The position numbers and the translations under genes were made by a program. Positions 29,379 through 38,687 of a DNA stretch of 64,000 bases are shown piece after piece. The notes under the pieces were generated by a model that was not told where the DNA came from, ran no database searches, and worked only from the letters and a program-made list of their open reading frames with translations. The stretch spans positions 62,001 through 126,000 of the forward strand of contig JAGWJY010000003.1 in assembly GCA_028865545.1 (NCBI GenBank), read 5' to 3'. The DNA comes from Alphaproteobacteria bacterium. Lineage in GTDB: Bacteria; Pseudomonadota; Alphaproteobacteria; Micropepsales; Micropepsaceae. Every line of letters begins with the position of its first letter. Positions within the stretch are counted from its first letter, which is position 1.

Positions 29379-30989
29379 TCAGGAAAATAACGCATCCTTG
29401 GCGTTGATCGCACGCCATACACGCTCCGGCGTTGCGGGCATATCGATGTGGGTCTTGCCTATCGCATCGCAAATCGCACTGATGACGGCTGGCATTGCTC
29501 CGACCGTTCCAGACTCGCCGCATCCCTTGGCGCCCATGGCGTTTGTCTTGCAGAGGATTTCTTCATAGGCGAAGTCGATGTCCGGCATGTCGTCTGCACG
29601 CGGCATCGCATAATCGGCGAAGCTCGCCGTCATAAGCTGCCCGCTTTCGGCATCATAGACGCAATTCTCCAGCAAGGCCTGGCCGAGGCCCTGAACCACG
29701 CCTCCACGCTTCAACGCCTTGTCGAGCATTCGCGGATAATCGCCGGAGTCGAAAGTAACACCCTTCCAATTCTTGTACGGAAGTTCGGATGGTGGCAGTA
29801 AATTGCGGCGGCGCAGTTCAATACGATCGATTCCGGCCTGGATCGCCGCAGCGTCCATCAGGCGCTCCATTAGATAGGCGGCCTCTGGACGCCCCGCTCC
29901 GCGATATGCGTCAACGGGCGCACTGTTCGAGAAATAACCTTTCACACGCGCGTGCACGACGGGCACACGGTATATGCCTCCGAAGATTCGACCACCTGTG
30001 ATCGTCGGGATGAACGGCGCGTAAAGCGACAGGTAGCCGCCCATATTCGCGGTACCGGCGATGCGCAACGCAAGAATGCGGCCGTGCAAATCCAGCGCAA
30101 GTTCACCTGTCGTGCGCATGTCGCGGCCGTGATCATCGGCGAGGAATGCTTCTGTGCGATCGCCCGTCCAACGGACTGGTCTGCCCAGCGCTCTGGCTGC
30201 GATCAGGACAAGCGGCTGCTCGGGATACAGAAAGCCCTTCATGCCGAAGCCGCCGCCGACATCTGGCGTCACGACACGGACATTCTCCGACGGTACCTTC
30301 AGAACATGTTCAGCGATTGGCGTGCGTAGATTGTCAGCGCCCTGTGAGGTCGAATAAAGCGTGTACTTGTCCGTCTTCTCATCATACAGCCCGATCGCGT
30401 TGCGCGTTTCCAACGGGCTGGCGACAACGCGGTTCTGAACGACAGTCAGCAAAACATGGTGTGCCGCCTTGCCAAACGCATCGGCACACGCATTCTCGTT
30501 ACCGTCGTCCCAATCAAAACAGAGATTGCTGTCAGCCCTTGGCCATATTTCGCCCGCCCCTGGCGAGCTTTGCAGCGTTCCGGCAGCGTCCACCGCTTCG
30601 TAGTCGATCGCGACAAGCTCCGCGGCATCAACCGCCTGAGCATAGGTCTCTGCGACAACCATCGCGACCGCCTCGCCGGCAAACGTCACTCGGTCCTTCG
30701 CTAGCAGCGGCTTAGGGCTCATCTTGGCGCCGCCAACCGGCGCTTCGCATGGCATCGGGCCGGCGCCTACAGCGTCGATATCGTCATGCGTCAGAACGGC
30801 GATGACGCCGGGTGCTTTACGCGCCTCTTCTACATCAATTGAAAGAATATGTGCGTGTGCGTGCGGTGAACGGGTGAAAGCTGCGTGCGTCTCGCCGGCA
30901 AACCGCAGGTCATCGGTATACCGCCCACGCCCTGTGATGAAGCGAATATCTTCCGTTCTGCGGACGGGCTGGCCTACGCCGAATTTCAT
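29379..30989 (-). CDS. Internally deleted molybdopterin-binding subunit (CoxL/xanthine dehydrogenase family)
   Basis: 536 residues with normal family ends but a shortened middle; the family is usually 750-800 residues. The N-terminal part ([45 protein letters not shown]) is intact to about residue 427, where DKALK runs straight into [14 protein letters not shown], a block that normally lies some 240 residues later. The C-terminal part keeps GCGESGTVG with the catalytic glutamate. The missing part holds much of the molybdopterin-binding region, so the product is probably inactive, though the frame is open. The iron-sulfur and FAD subunits are not nearby. The AYRGAGR loop is not the CO-specific form. 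It is a candidate pseudogene or an assembly artefact. Confidence 0.75.
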   Translation of the reverse strand: MKFGVGQPVRRTEDIRFITGRGRYTDDLRFAGETHAAFTRSPHAHAHILSIDVEEARKAPGVIAVLTHDDIDAVGAGPMPCEAPVGGAKMSPKPLLAKDRVTFAGEAVAMVVAETYAQAVDAAELVAIDYEAVDAAGTLQSSPGAGEIWPRADSNLCFDWDDGNENACADAFGKAAHHVLLTVVQNRVVASPLETRNAIGLYDEKTDKYTLYSTSQGADNLRTPIAEHVLKVPSENVRVVTPDVGGGFGMKGFLYPEQPLVLIAARALGRPVRWTGDRTEAFLADDHGRDMRTTGELALDLHGRILALRIAGTANMGGYLSLYAPFIPTITGGRIFGGIYRVPVVHARVKGYFSNSAPVDAYRGAGRPEAAYLMERLMDAAAIQAGIDRIELRRRNLLPPSELPYKNWKGVTFDSGDYPRMLDKALKRGGVVQGLGQALLENCVYDAESGQLMTASFADYAMPRADDMPDIDFAYEEILCKTNAMGAKGCGESGTVGAMPAVISAICDAIGKTHIDMPATPERVWRAINAKDALFS

Positions 30990-30998
30990 GTTCTCAAC

Positions 30999-31802
30999 TC
31001 AGTGACGATAGCTCGTGTCGACCCGGTCCACTTTACGCAAGAGCGCCGGCCACGCCAGCCCGCCCAACATGCCTTCAAAGGCGAAGGCCGCTTGGTTCGC
31101 CGTCTTTTCTGGCACACCTTGGTTTGGCCAATTCGGCTTCGCCCCTCCCGCCAACGCACGGACCTGCATAGAGCAGGATCGCTCCAGATAGTAGATGCGC
31201 AGGAAGGCATCCGCACAGGATCTGCCAAGTGCCAACGTGCCGTGATTGCGCAGCAGCATGATGTGCTTCTCGGCACCGAGGTCTCTCACCAAGCGCTCGC
31301 GCTCGTCGAGATCGAGCGCGATGCCTTCATAGTCGTGATAGGCAACGTCTTTGCAGATCATCATCGCATGTTGATCGAGTGGCAGAAGACCGTCAGATTG
31401 AGCCGACACAGCAACGCCGTCCGTGGTGTGCAGATGGATGATGCAATGGGCATCGTCACGTTCCATATGCAACGCGCTGTGGATCGTGAACCCGGCCGGA
31501 TTGACCGGGTAAGGCGAATCCCCCACCTTGTTTCCGTCAACGTCGATCTTCACCAAGCTCGATGCGGTGATTTCGTCGAACAAAAGGCCGTATGGGTTGA
31601 TAAGGAAATGATGTTCGGGGCCCGGAACACGCGCTGAAATATGCGTGAAGATCATGTCGTCCCAGCCGTGCATCGCGACCAGTCGATATGTCGCCGCCAG
31701 ATCGACGCGCAGCCGCCATTCCTCGGCGCTCACCCGCTCTTTCAATGACGTGATTGCGTCGGCCGGCGGCACGCGCGTCTCAAATTGCGCTTTAAAGTCC
31801 AT
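30999..31802 (-). CDS. Class II aldolase/adducin family protein
   Basis: 267 residues. The class II aldolase metal site is visible as AHCIIHLHTTDG (His-x-His) with a later HIMLLRNHGTLALG, the third histidine. A catalytic glutamate like that of fuculose-phosphate aldolase is not obvious: the usual glutamate position reads NPAGFTIHSALH. Many members of this branch have no known reaction and occur beside oxidoreductases. The stop lies nine bases before the CoxL-like gene on the same strand, so the two were probably in one operon. The function cannot be stated beyond metal-dependent aldolase fold. Confidence 0.87.
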   Translation of the reverse strand: MDFKAQFETRVPPADAITSLKERVSAEEWRLRVDLAATYRLVAMHGWDDMIFTHISARVPGPEHHFLINPYGLLFDEITASSLVKIDVDGNKVGDSPYPVNPAGFTIHSALHMERDDAHCIIHLHTTDGVAVSAQSDGLLPLDQHAMMICKDVAYHDYEGIALDLDERERLVRDLGAEKHIMLLRNHGTLALGRSCADAFLRIYYLERSCSMQVRALAGGAKPNWPNQGVPEKTANQAAFAFEGMLGGLAWPALLRKVDRVDTSYRH

Positions 31803-31853
31803 GGGACGCTCCTCATTCCGCTTATTAAAGAGTGGCCGCGCCGTGATTGTCTG

Positions 31854-33353
31854 TCAAACCGCTACTACCCGTGCAATGGCAGCTTTCCAACCGTCGTAAA
31901 GGCCGTCACGCGACACTGCCGCAAGGGAAGGCTCAAAGCGGCGATCCAACGCCCAGCGTGCGGCGATGTCGTTGGTGTCGTGGAACAGGCCCGACGCCAA
32001 CCCGGCAAGATAGGCCGCCCCCAGAGCTGTCGTCTCGATGACTTTCGGACGCTCGACCGGCAAGCCGGTGAGGTTCGCAAGACGCTGGCAGAACCAATCA
32101 TTCCGCACCATACCGCCATCAACCTTCAGCGCTTTCAGCGCACCAAGCTTGGCAGCTTCCATGTCTCGGGCCATGGCCTCCACGAGGTCGCGAGTCTGAT
32201 AACAGACGGCATCGAGTGCCGCGCGCGCGATTTCAGCGGCGCCCATGTCCCGCGTTAGCCCCATGATCGCACCGCGTGCGTCCGGGTTCCAATATGGCGC
32301 ACCGAGCCCGGTGAACGCAGGCACGAAATAAAGTCCCTCCGCCGCCTTTGCGGTGGTCATCAACACTTCAATTTCTTCGGCGCTGCGGATCACGCCCAAT
32401 TCGTCGCGCAACCATTGCACCACGGCGCCGGCGACGAAGATGCTTCCCTCGATCGCATAACAAGCCCTGCCGCCGAGACGATAGGCGCTCGTTGCCAGCA
32501 GGCGGTTCTGCGAAATGGGCACCGCTGGCCCTGTGTTCACGAGCGCGAAACAGCCCGTGCCGTAGGTCGATTTCACGTCGCCCGGCGAAAAGCACGCCTG
32601 TCCGATTGCTGCTGCCTGCTGGTCTCCCGCGACGCCGAGAATACGGATGGGCGCGCCAAAAATATCCGGCGCCGTCGTACCAAAATCGCCGGCGCAGTCA
32701 CGAATATCTGGCAACAAAGGGCGCGGAATATCGAACAGTGTGAGCAAATCCTGGTCCCACGACAACGTCTTCAGGTCGAGCAGCATTGTGCGCGAGGCGT
32801 TGGTCACATCAGTCGCGTGGAGCTTGCCGCCGGTCAGCTTGAAGATCAGCCAAGAATCGACTGTACCGAAAGCCAGGTCACCTTGTTCTGCCCGCGCGCG
32901 CGCGCCGGTGACGTTGTCGAGCAACCACTCGGCTTTCGTGGCGGAAAAGTACGGATCCGGCAACAATCCGGTTTTCGCCGCGATCTTGCCCTCCAACCCC
33001 ATCGCCCGCAGAGAGTGGCAGCGCCCTGCGGTTCGTCGATCCTGCCAGACGATCGCGTTATGGATCGCGTGGCCGGTCACACGGTCCCAGATGATGGTGG
33101 TTTCGCGCTGGTTTGTGATGCCGATGCCGACGATGTCCTGAGCGGAGATACCTCTGATGACGGTGCGGCAGCAGGCGAGCACCGCCCGCCAGATCTCCTC
33201 GGCGTCGTGCTCCACCCAGCCGTTAGCCGGGTAGATTTGGCGCAATTCGATGGCGTGCGACACCAGGGGGGTACCCCCGGCATCGAACAGGATCGCCCTG
33301 GTCGACGTCGTGCCCTGATCGATGGCCAGGAGGAATGGCGTTTCTGAGGTCAT
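31854..33353 (-). CDS. glpK: Glycerol kinase
   Basis: 499 residues, full length FGGY kinase. Phosphorylates glycerol to sn-glycerol 3-phosphate with ATP in the cytoplasm. Signatures: IDQGTTSTRAILFD at the N-terminus (phosphate loop), GITNQRETTIIWD, YFSATKAEWLLDN and the C-terminal LKVDGGMVRNDWFCQ. No glpF or glpD gene is adjacent. The ATG at 33353 is 115 bases from the divergent DUF2336 gene; the shared gap carries a TTAA-N7-TTAA site. Confidence 0.95.
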   Translation of the reverse strand: MTSETPFLLAIDQGTTSTRAILFDAGGTPLVSHAIELRQIYPANGWVEHDAEEIWRAVLACCRTVIRGISAQDIVGIGITNQRETTIIWDRVTGHAIHNAIVWQDRRTAGRCHSLRAMGLEGKIAAKTGLLPDPYFSATKAEWLLDNVTGARARAEQGDLAFGTVDSWLIFKLTGGKLHATDVTNASRTMLLDLKTLSWDQDLLTLFDIPRPLLPDIRDCAGDFGTTAPDIFGAPIRILGVAGDQQAAAIGQACFSPGDVKSTYGTGCFALVNTGPAVPISQNRLLATSAYRLGGRACYAIEGSIFVAGAVVQWLRDELGVIRSAEEIEVLMTTAKAAEGLYFVPAFTGLGAPYWNPDARGAIMGLTRDMGAAEIARAALDAVCYQTRDLVEAMARDMEAAKLGALKALKVDGGMVRNDWFCQRLANLTGLPVERPKVIETTALGAAYLAGLASGLFHDTNDIAARWALDRRFEPSLAAVSRDGLYDGWKAAIARVVAV

Positions 33354-33388
33354 TTTTGCATGTCGCTTAGGTTACCGCGGCATCTAGA

Positions 33389-33403
33389 TTAACACGCTGT
33401 TAA
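33389..33403. promoter_or_regulatory. Candidate CtrA box (TTAA-N7-TTAA)
   Basis: TTAACACGCTGTTAA is both a perfect 6+3+6 inverted repeat and an exact match to the alphaproteobacterial CtrA site TTAA-N7-TTAA, extended by the C (TTAAC) at the right end. It lies 66 bases upstream of the DUF2336 gene and 36 bases upstream of glpK. CtrA is the cell-cycle and motility master regulator in this class; direct binding is inferred. Confidence 0.5.
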
Positions 33404-33468
33404 CGCCATTTTGCTACTGCTGCTGAGTTCGCCGTAGGGGACGGTCGAACATAGCACGAGGCGAAGAC

Positions 33469-34554
33469 GTGGGACTGACCGCGCGGGACATGAGCGATAT
33501 GGGCCGGCTCGCCCAGCTTGCCGCCAATCCACAGGATACGACGCGCGAGGAGATTTATCTGGCGGTTGCCTCGCTCTACCGCGTTCAGGGCGCACATTTG
33601 AACGCGCGCGAGCGCGACCTGATGCAAGAAATTCTGCGCCGTCTGGCCAGCGACGTCGAAATGGCGATCCGCATCGCACTGGCGGAGCGCCTGTCCGAGG
33701 ACACTACGGCCCCACACGATCTCATTATGCTCCTGGCTGACGACAAGATTGAGGTGGCAAGGCCGGTCATTCTGCGCAGCCCGCTGCTGTCGGACGAGGA
33801 CATGCTGCGGCTAGTCACGCAATGTGGCTCAAGCCATCAGGAAGCCGTCGCTTCTCGCGCCAACATCAGCGAAACGGTCACCGAAGCACTCTCAAGAAGC
33901 GAGACCGAAACCGTCCTTGTGGCTCTCGTCCGCAATGTCACGGCCAGGATTTCATCGACAACATACGAGTCGCTTGTCGAGAAATCACGCCACCTTTCGA
34001 GCCTTCAGGGCCCTCTGGCACACCGCAGCGACCTGCCCACCGAACTCGCCACGCGCATGTGCAGCTGGGTGTCGGACGCACTCAAGACGTACATTGTGCA
34101 GAACTACGCGGTGGAGGCCAAGCGCCTGGAAGCAGCTTTCACCCACGCTGAGACCGTGGTGAAAAGCGAACCTGCCCCACCGAAGACGCCGCCTACGGAA
34201 GGCGCCAGCAAACTCATCGAGAAACTTGCTGCGGCCGGACAGCTCAAGCCGGGCTTCCTCCTCAGGGTCCTGCACCAAGGCCAGATCGACCTGTTTGACC
34301 TGGCATTTGCCCGCTTGCTCGACTTGTCCTTGTCCGACCTTCGACAGTGGCTCTATGAAAAAGGCCCCAAAGGCGTGGCATTCGCTTGCCGTGCCGTAGG
34401 CATTGACCGCTGCGTCTTCGGCACAGTCTTCAATCTGTCCCGCCAAGCGCGAATGATGAAACCTGCGCTGACAATAACCGAAATGGCTGAAGTCGACACG
34501 GTATTCAAAACCTTCAGCAAGCCGGCTGCCCTGGCCGAAATCCACACTGGTTGA
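33469..34554 (+). CDS. DUF2336 domain-containing protein
   Basis: 361 residues, all alpha-helical in appearance. The helical repeats MLLADDKIEVARPVILRSPL, LSDEDMLRLV and SSHQEAVASRANISETVTEAL are the DUF2336 pattern. The family has no settled function but is restricted mainly to alphaproteobacteria. The start is a GTG at 33469 behind GAGGCGAAGAC. A CtrA-like site 66 bases upstream suggests cell-cycle or motility control. It is followed by moaA after 38 bases, which may be chance. Confidence 0.9.
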   Translation: MGLTARDMSDMGRLAQLAANPQDTTREEIYLAVASLYRVQGAHLNARERDLMQEILRRLASDVEMAIRIALAERLSEDTTAPHDLIMLLADDKIEVARPVILRSPLLSDEDMLRLVTQCGSSHQEAVASRANISETVTEALSRSETETVLVALVRNVTARISSTTYESLVEKSRHLSSLQGPLAHRSDLPTELATRMCSWVSDALKTYIVQNYAVEAKRLEAAFTHAETVVKSEPAPPKTPPTEGASKLIEKLAAAGQLKPGFLLRVLHQGQIDLFDLAFARLLDLSLSDLRQWLYEKGPKGVAFACRAVGIDRCVFGTVFNLSRQARMMKPALTITEMAEVDTVFKTFSKPAALAEIHTG

Positions 34555-34592
34555 GGGCTGTTTCGAGCCGCCGCGCCTGCTAGGTTGCAGGT

Positions 34593-35582
34593 ATGATAGA
34601 CCCCTTTGGCCGCCAGATTACCTATCTTCGCGTCTCGGTGACGGACCGCTGCGACTTTCGCTGCGTCTACTGCATGGCGGAGCAGCCTGAATTCCTGCCG
34701 AAGGCGGATCTTCTGACCTTGGAGGAGATCGAACGCGTCTGTAAGGCGTTCATGCGCAAAGGCGTGAATCGGTTGCGCATCACAGGTGGCGAGCCACTCG
34801 TCCGCCGCAATCTAATGGGTCTGATCGAGCGGTTGGGGACATGGATCGGCGCAGGCGGGCTCGATGAGTTGACGCTGACAACAAACGGCAGCCAACTTCC
34901 CCGCTTTGCCAAGCAATTGGCCGCAGCCGGTGTCAAACGCATTAATGTCTCGCTCGACACGCGTGATCCCGACAGATTCCGCGCGGTCACTCGGTGGGGC
35001 AACGTCTCGCACGTGCTCGCCGGCATCGATGCGGCCCTGGATGCCGGGCTCAAGGTCAAGATCAACACGGTAGCGCTCAAAGGCGTCAACGAAGACGAGT
35101 TCGACGACCTGCTGACATGGGCGCACGGTCGCGGCATGGACCTGACGTTGATCGAAACCATGCCAATGGGCGGCATCGACGGCGATCGTGTCGCACAATA
35201 CTTACCGCTGTCGCTGGTCCGTGCACGCCTTGCAAAGAGTTTCACGCTTGAGGATACGAATCATCGCACCGGCGGCCCTGCCCGCTATGTCCACGTCGGT
35301 GAGACCGGTGGGCGACTTGGCTTCATCACGCCGCTGACCCATAATTTCTGCGAAAGCTGCAACCGGGTTCGGTTGACCTGTACCGGTACCTTGTTCATGT
35401 GCCTAGGTCAGGACGATGCGGCGGATTTGCGTGGCCCCTTGCGCGCATCGAGCGACGACGAGATGCTTAGCGAGGCCATCGACGAAGCCATTACGCGCAA
35501 GCCGAAGGGGCACGATTTCGTAATCGACCGCCGTCACGCCGCGCCGGCGGTGACCCGTGCGATGTCGATGACCGGAGGTTAA
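34593..35582 (+). CDS. moaA: GTP 3',8-cyclase, molybdenum cofactor biosynthesis
   Basis: 329 residues. Radical SAM enzyme starting molybdopterin synthesis: it converts GTP to 3',8-cyclo-7,8-dihydro-GTP. The SAM cluster motif is CDFRCVYC (Cys-x3-Cys-x2-Cys), the GTP-side cluster is [14 protein letters not shown] plus a third cysteine in TLFMC, and the chain ends in the required double glycine (MSMTGG). The only molybdoenzyme gene in the window is the shortened CoxL-like one. The stop codon lies two bases before the nadK start and next to its ribosome site, so the two genes are co-translated. Confidence 0.95.
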   Translation: MIDPFGRQITYLRVSVTDRCDFRCVYCMAEQPEFLPKADLLTLEEIERVCKAFMRKGVNRLRITGGEPLVRRNLMGLIERLGTWIGAGGLDELTLTTNGSQLPRFAKQLAAAGVKRINVSLDTRDPDRFRAVTRWGNVSHVLAGIDAALDAGLKVKINTVALKGVNEDEFDDLLTWAHGRGMDLTLIETMPMGGIDGDRVAQYLPLSLVRARLAKSFTLEDTNHRTGGPARYVHVGETGGRLGFITPLTHNFCESCNRVRLTCTGTLFMCLGQDDAADLRGPLRASSDDEMLSEAIDEAITRKPKGHDFVIDRRHAAPAVTRAMSMTGG

Positions 35583-35584
35583 GC

Positions 35585-36346
35585 TTGTCCGCAAAACTGC
35601 ACTTCGTCGCCACGCCGGTTCCGGAAGGCCAAGCGGCATTATCGAACCTCCGTCAACAATACGAAGACGTCGGTCCCGAAAAAGCGGACATTATCGTCGC
35701 ACTCGGCGGCGACGGCTTTATGCTTCAGACGCTTCACGCGTTCCTCGAACTGGGGAAGCCGATCTATGGCATGAACCTCGGCACAATTGGCTTTCTGATG
35801 AACGAGTACAACGAAGCCGACCTACCCGATCGCCTCGACAAGGCTGAACAGGCGAAGGTGCATCCCTTGCGGATGCGAGCCGCGACTGCGGACGAAAGCG
35901 TCGATGGGCTGGCCTTCAACGAGGTCTCGCTGCTGCGTCAAACGCGTCAGGCCACCAAGCTGCGCATCTTAGTGGACGGCAAAGTCCGCATTTCCGAGTT
36001 AATTTGCGATGGCGTCCTCGTCGCCACGCCAGTCGGAAGCACCGCCTATAATCTTTCTGCCCACGGGCCCATTCTTCCCATCGATTCCGCCTTGTTAGCG
36101 CTTACGCCAATCAGCGCCTTCAGGCCGCGGCGCTGGCGCGGAGCGCTCCTGCCCCATAACGCACGCGTGCGTTTTGAGGCGCTTGAAACCGAGAAACGGC
36201 CGGTGAGCGCCGTGGCCGACGGCCTTGAGGTCCGCAACATTGTTTCGGTCGACGTGGCGGAAGATCGGTCTATTGGCATGGTTATGTTGTTTGACGCCGG
36301 GCGTAACCTCGATGAACGAATTCTTACCGAGCAATTCATTGATTAA
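35585..36346 (+). CDS. nadK: NAD kinase
   Basis: 253 residues. Phosphorylates NAD to NADP. The family motif [11 protein letters not shown] is at about residue 41; FNEVSLLR and [22 protein letters not shown] follow, completing the NAD-binding site. The start is a TTG at 35585: GGAGG lies seven bases before it at the end of moaA, and no ATG or GTG occurs before the motif in the right place. The length matches the shorter alphaproteobacterial NadK type. Confidence 0.94.
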   Translation: MSAKLHFVATPVPEGQAALSNLRQQYEDVGPEKADIIVALGGDGFMLQTLHAFLELGKPIYGMNLGTIGFLMNEYNEADLPDRLDKAEQAKVHPLRMRAATADESVDGLAFNEVSLLRQTRQATKLRILVDGKVRISELICDGVLVATPVGSTAYNLSAHGPILPIDSALLALTPISAFRPRRWRGALLPHNARVRFEALETEKRPVSAVADGLEVRNIVSVDVAEDRSIGMVMLFDAGRNLDERILTEQFID

Positions 36347-36434
36347 AACCTGCCACTTCACGCGACATTAAGGGCGGTTAAGTAACCTGCCGAGCGGCGG
36401 GCGCTACGGACGCGTCGGGCGCCTTGGGCGGGCT

Positions 36435-36947
36435 ATGAGCGGCTATCGGTTCGACAGACTGAAAATACTTGTCGTCGACGACAACCAGCATATGCGAAAG
36501 CTGGTTATCACGATTCTGCAGGCATTTGGCACGACACAGATTCTCGAAGCCGAGGATGGCGAGCGAGCGTGGACAGTCATGCGCGACGCAAATCCCGATG
36601 TCGTCTTGCTTGATTGGCAGATGCCCGGGATGACCGGCGTGGAATTTGCGCGCATGGTCCGCACGTCGCCAAAAACGCCCAACCCCTTCGTGCCGATCAT
36701 CATGCTGACCGGCCACACTCATATCGACCACGTGCGTCAGGCGCGGGATGCCGGTGTCAACGAATTCCTGGCCAAGCCAGTTTCCGTCAAGGCAATTCTC
36801 ACGAGGCTAGTATCGGTCATCGAGCACCCTCGCCCCTTTGTGCGCACGGCCACTTACTTTGGGCCGTGCCGGCGACGCCGCGGCGCCGCCGAATACAAAG
36901 GACAGGAGCGGCGTTCGACCGCGACAGTCACTGCACTCGACGATTAA
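36435..36947 (+). CDS. CheY-like single-domain response regulator
   Basis: 170 residues. Receiver domain at residues 10-130: acidic pair in VVDDNQ, phosphoacceptor in VVLLDWQMPGMTG, Thr in IIMLTGH and Lys in FLAKPVS. The C-terminal 35 residues (RPFVRTATYFGP and a run of arginines) form a basic tail with no DNA-binding domain. It is followed 36 bases later by an Hpt gene, so the two probably act in one phosphorelay. A TTAA-N6-TTAA sequence 54 bases upstream is one base short of a CtrA box. Confidence 0.9.
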   Translation: MSGYRFDRLKILVVDDNQHMRKLVITILQAFGTTQILEAEDGERAWTVMRDANPDVVLLDWQMPGMTGVEFARMVRTSPKTPNPFVPIIMLTGHTHIDHVRQARDAGVNEFLAKPVSVKAILTRLVSVIEHPRPFVRTATYFGPCRRRRGAAEYKGQERRSTATVTALDD

Positions 36948-36983
36948 CCCAACGGCACGTCAAAAGGTACGGATGAGAGCGCC

Positions 36984-37481
36984 ATGCCAAAAGAACAATC
37001 CAACGAAGTGTTCATGCCGCCCAATCTTCTGAAGGCGAAGGTTGGCGGCACGGTCGCCGGTCTCGACACCGCCGCCATCAAACGTGCAGCGGAGGCTGTG
37101 GAGAACCTCAAGACAGAATTTTCTGACTGGTTGACCGACGATATCGCACGTCTGGGCACGGCGTATGACGTCTTCCTTGCGGCGAGAGACGGCGCCAGTT
37201 GCAGCGACCTGTTCCGCGCTAGTCACGATCTAAAGGGTCAGGCGACGACGTTCGAGTTTCCAATGGTGGCGCGCGTCGCATCCTCGCTCTGCAAGCTCAT
37301 GGACTCGCTAGGCTCACATGACAAGGTCCCGTTACAGCTCGTCGAAGCCCATATTGATGCAATCCGTGTCATCCACCGCGAAAAGATCAAGGACATCTCT
37401 AACCTGACGGCTCTGACGTTGGTGGAGGAACTCGAAACGCGTGTCACCAAGGCGTTGGCACACATGACGCCCAAGGACTGA
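36984..37481 (+). CDS. Hpt domain phosphotransfer protein
   Basis: 165 residues. The histidine phosphotransfer motif is FRASHDLKGQATTFEF, with His at the phosphorylation position followed by the usual Lys-Gly. Helices before and after fit the four-helix Hpt bundle, preceded by a 45-residue basic tail. With no kinase domain it should pass phosphate between a sensor kinase elsewhere and a receiver; the adjacent CheY-like protein is the best candidate. GAGAG lies before the ATG at 36984. Confidence 0.86.
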   Translation: MPKEQSNEVFMPPNLLKAKVGGTVAGLDTAAIKRAAEAVENLKTEFSDWLTDDIARLGTAYDVFLAARDGASCSDLFRASHDLKGQATTFEFPMVARVASSLCKLMDSLGSHDKVPLQLVEAHIDAIRVIHREKIKDISNLTALTLVEELETRVTKALAHMTPKD

Positions 37482-37536
37482 GCCTACGACAGCATTCCGT
37501 TTCAAAGGCCAACGCGCCACCGGGCGCCGACATGCG

Positions 37537-38664
37537 TCAGCGATAACGCAGCGCGATCAATGCCCCCACGGCCATTGTAGTCGCTAGCATGGTGAAATAG
37601 CCCGCCGGACCGATCACCGTCGTCGCCCAACCGCACAAAAGCGGGCCGAAGATCGAGCCGATCCCGAACAGCAGTACCAATCCTGAGGCCGCCGCGACGC
37701 GTGTCTCGGACGCAATGGCATCGTTCACATGCGCAACCGCGACACCATACAGCGGAAAAGTGAAGCCGCCGACAAGTGCTGCCGCAGCGAGATTCGCGCC
37801 CAAGCCCTGCCGTGTGGCCCAGACGCCAAACAGCGACGCGCAGAGTCCTGTCACGAGTATTAGGACAATCACCGGCCGTCGGCCGGCGATGTCGGACAAC
37901 CAGCCAAGCGGAAACTGCAGCAGCCCGCCGGCCGCCATCGCCACGCCCATGAACAGCCCAATGTGGGCTAGATCGAACCCGGCATGTTGGGCATAAATCG
38001 GTCCGAAAGTGAAAATAATGGCCCAGGAAACACCGGCGAACATCGTAGCGGCGGCTGCCAAGGGCGAAATGCGGAACAGCTTTACAAGGCCAAGCGGCGC
38101 TGGTGGCGCGTTCACGGGCGCCAGGTGGCGCGCGGCGGACACCGGTATCGCTGCCAAAGCAAAAACAATGCTGCATAAAACGAACAACCCTGCATTTTTC
38201 GGGTTGCCTAGATCCAGCAACCCCTGCGCCAGCGTCATCGTCACCATCTGCACGACCATGTAGCTGCTGAAAACGCGCCCGCGAAGTACATTGGGAACGC
38301 GCTCGTTGATCCAACTCTCGTAGGCGACATAGACAAGCGAAAGGGCGAAGCCGGAAATAAAGCGATATCCGGCCCAGAGCGGCGGCGTAACGAGAAACGG
38401 ATGCGCCAGGATAACGACCGCAGCGACCAGCGCACAGGCGACGATTGTACTGACGTGGCCGATACGGCTGATCACGAAACGGGCTGCAAGAGGAGCCAAA
38501 GAATAGCCGACGTAATACGTCGCCATCATCAGGCCGATGGTGCTGGCCGAAAACGCCTCCTGATCGGCGCGCACGCCAATGATGTCGGTTTGTAGGCCGT
38601 TGGCGATCTGCAGAAACCCGACGGATAACAGCACTGCCCATACGGATAGAAATGCGGCGCGCAA
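37537..38664 (-). CDS. MFS transporter
   Basis: About 375 residues from a TTG at 38664, behind GGGGGAG; the open frame reaches 38826 but that part lies inside the upstream transglycosylase gene and does not look like a membrane protein. About 12 hydrophobic segments are seen. The loop after segment 2 reads ARFVISRIGHVS, and WLSDIAGRRPVI in the second half is the MFS motif A repeat. The substrate is unknown; the pattern is like the YcaD/UMF-type permeases. It starts 24 bases behind the transglycosylase stop. Confidence 0.82.
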   Translation of the reverse strand: MRAAFLSVWAVLLSVGFLQIANGLQTDIIGVRADQEAFSASTIGLMMATYYVGYSLAPLAARFVISRIGHVSTIVACALVAAVVILAHPFLVTPPLWAGYRFISGFALSLVYVAYESWINERVPNVLRGRVFSSYMVVQMVTMTLAQGLLDLGNPKNAGLFVLCSIVFALAAIPVSAARHLAPVNAPPAPLGLVKLFRISPLAAAATMFAGVSWAIIFTFGPIYAQHAGFDLAHIGLFMGVAMAAGGLLQFPLGWLSDIAGRRPVIVLILVTGLCASLFGVWATRQGLGANLAAAALVGGFTFPLYGVAVAHVNDAIASETRVAAASGLVLLFGIGSIFGPLLCGWATTVIGPAGYFTMLATTMAVGALIALRYR

Positions 38665-38687
38665 TATCTCCCCCCGAAAGGGAAGCC

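Noticed and set aside
36368-36381. TTAA-N6-TTAA before the receiver gene
   Set aside because: One base short of the CtrA spacing; not called as a site.
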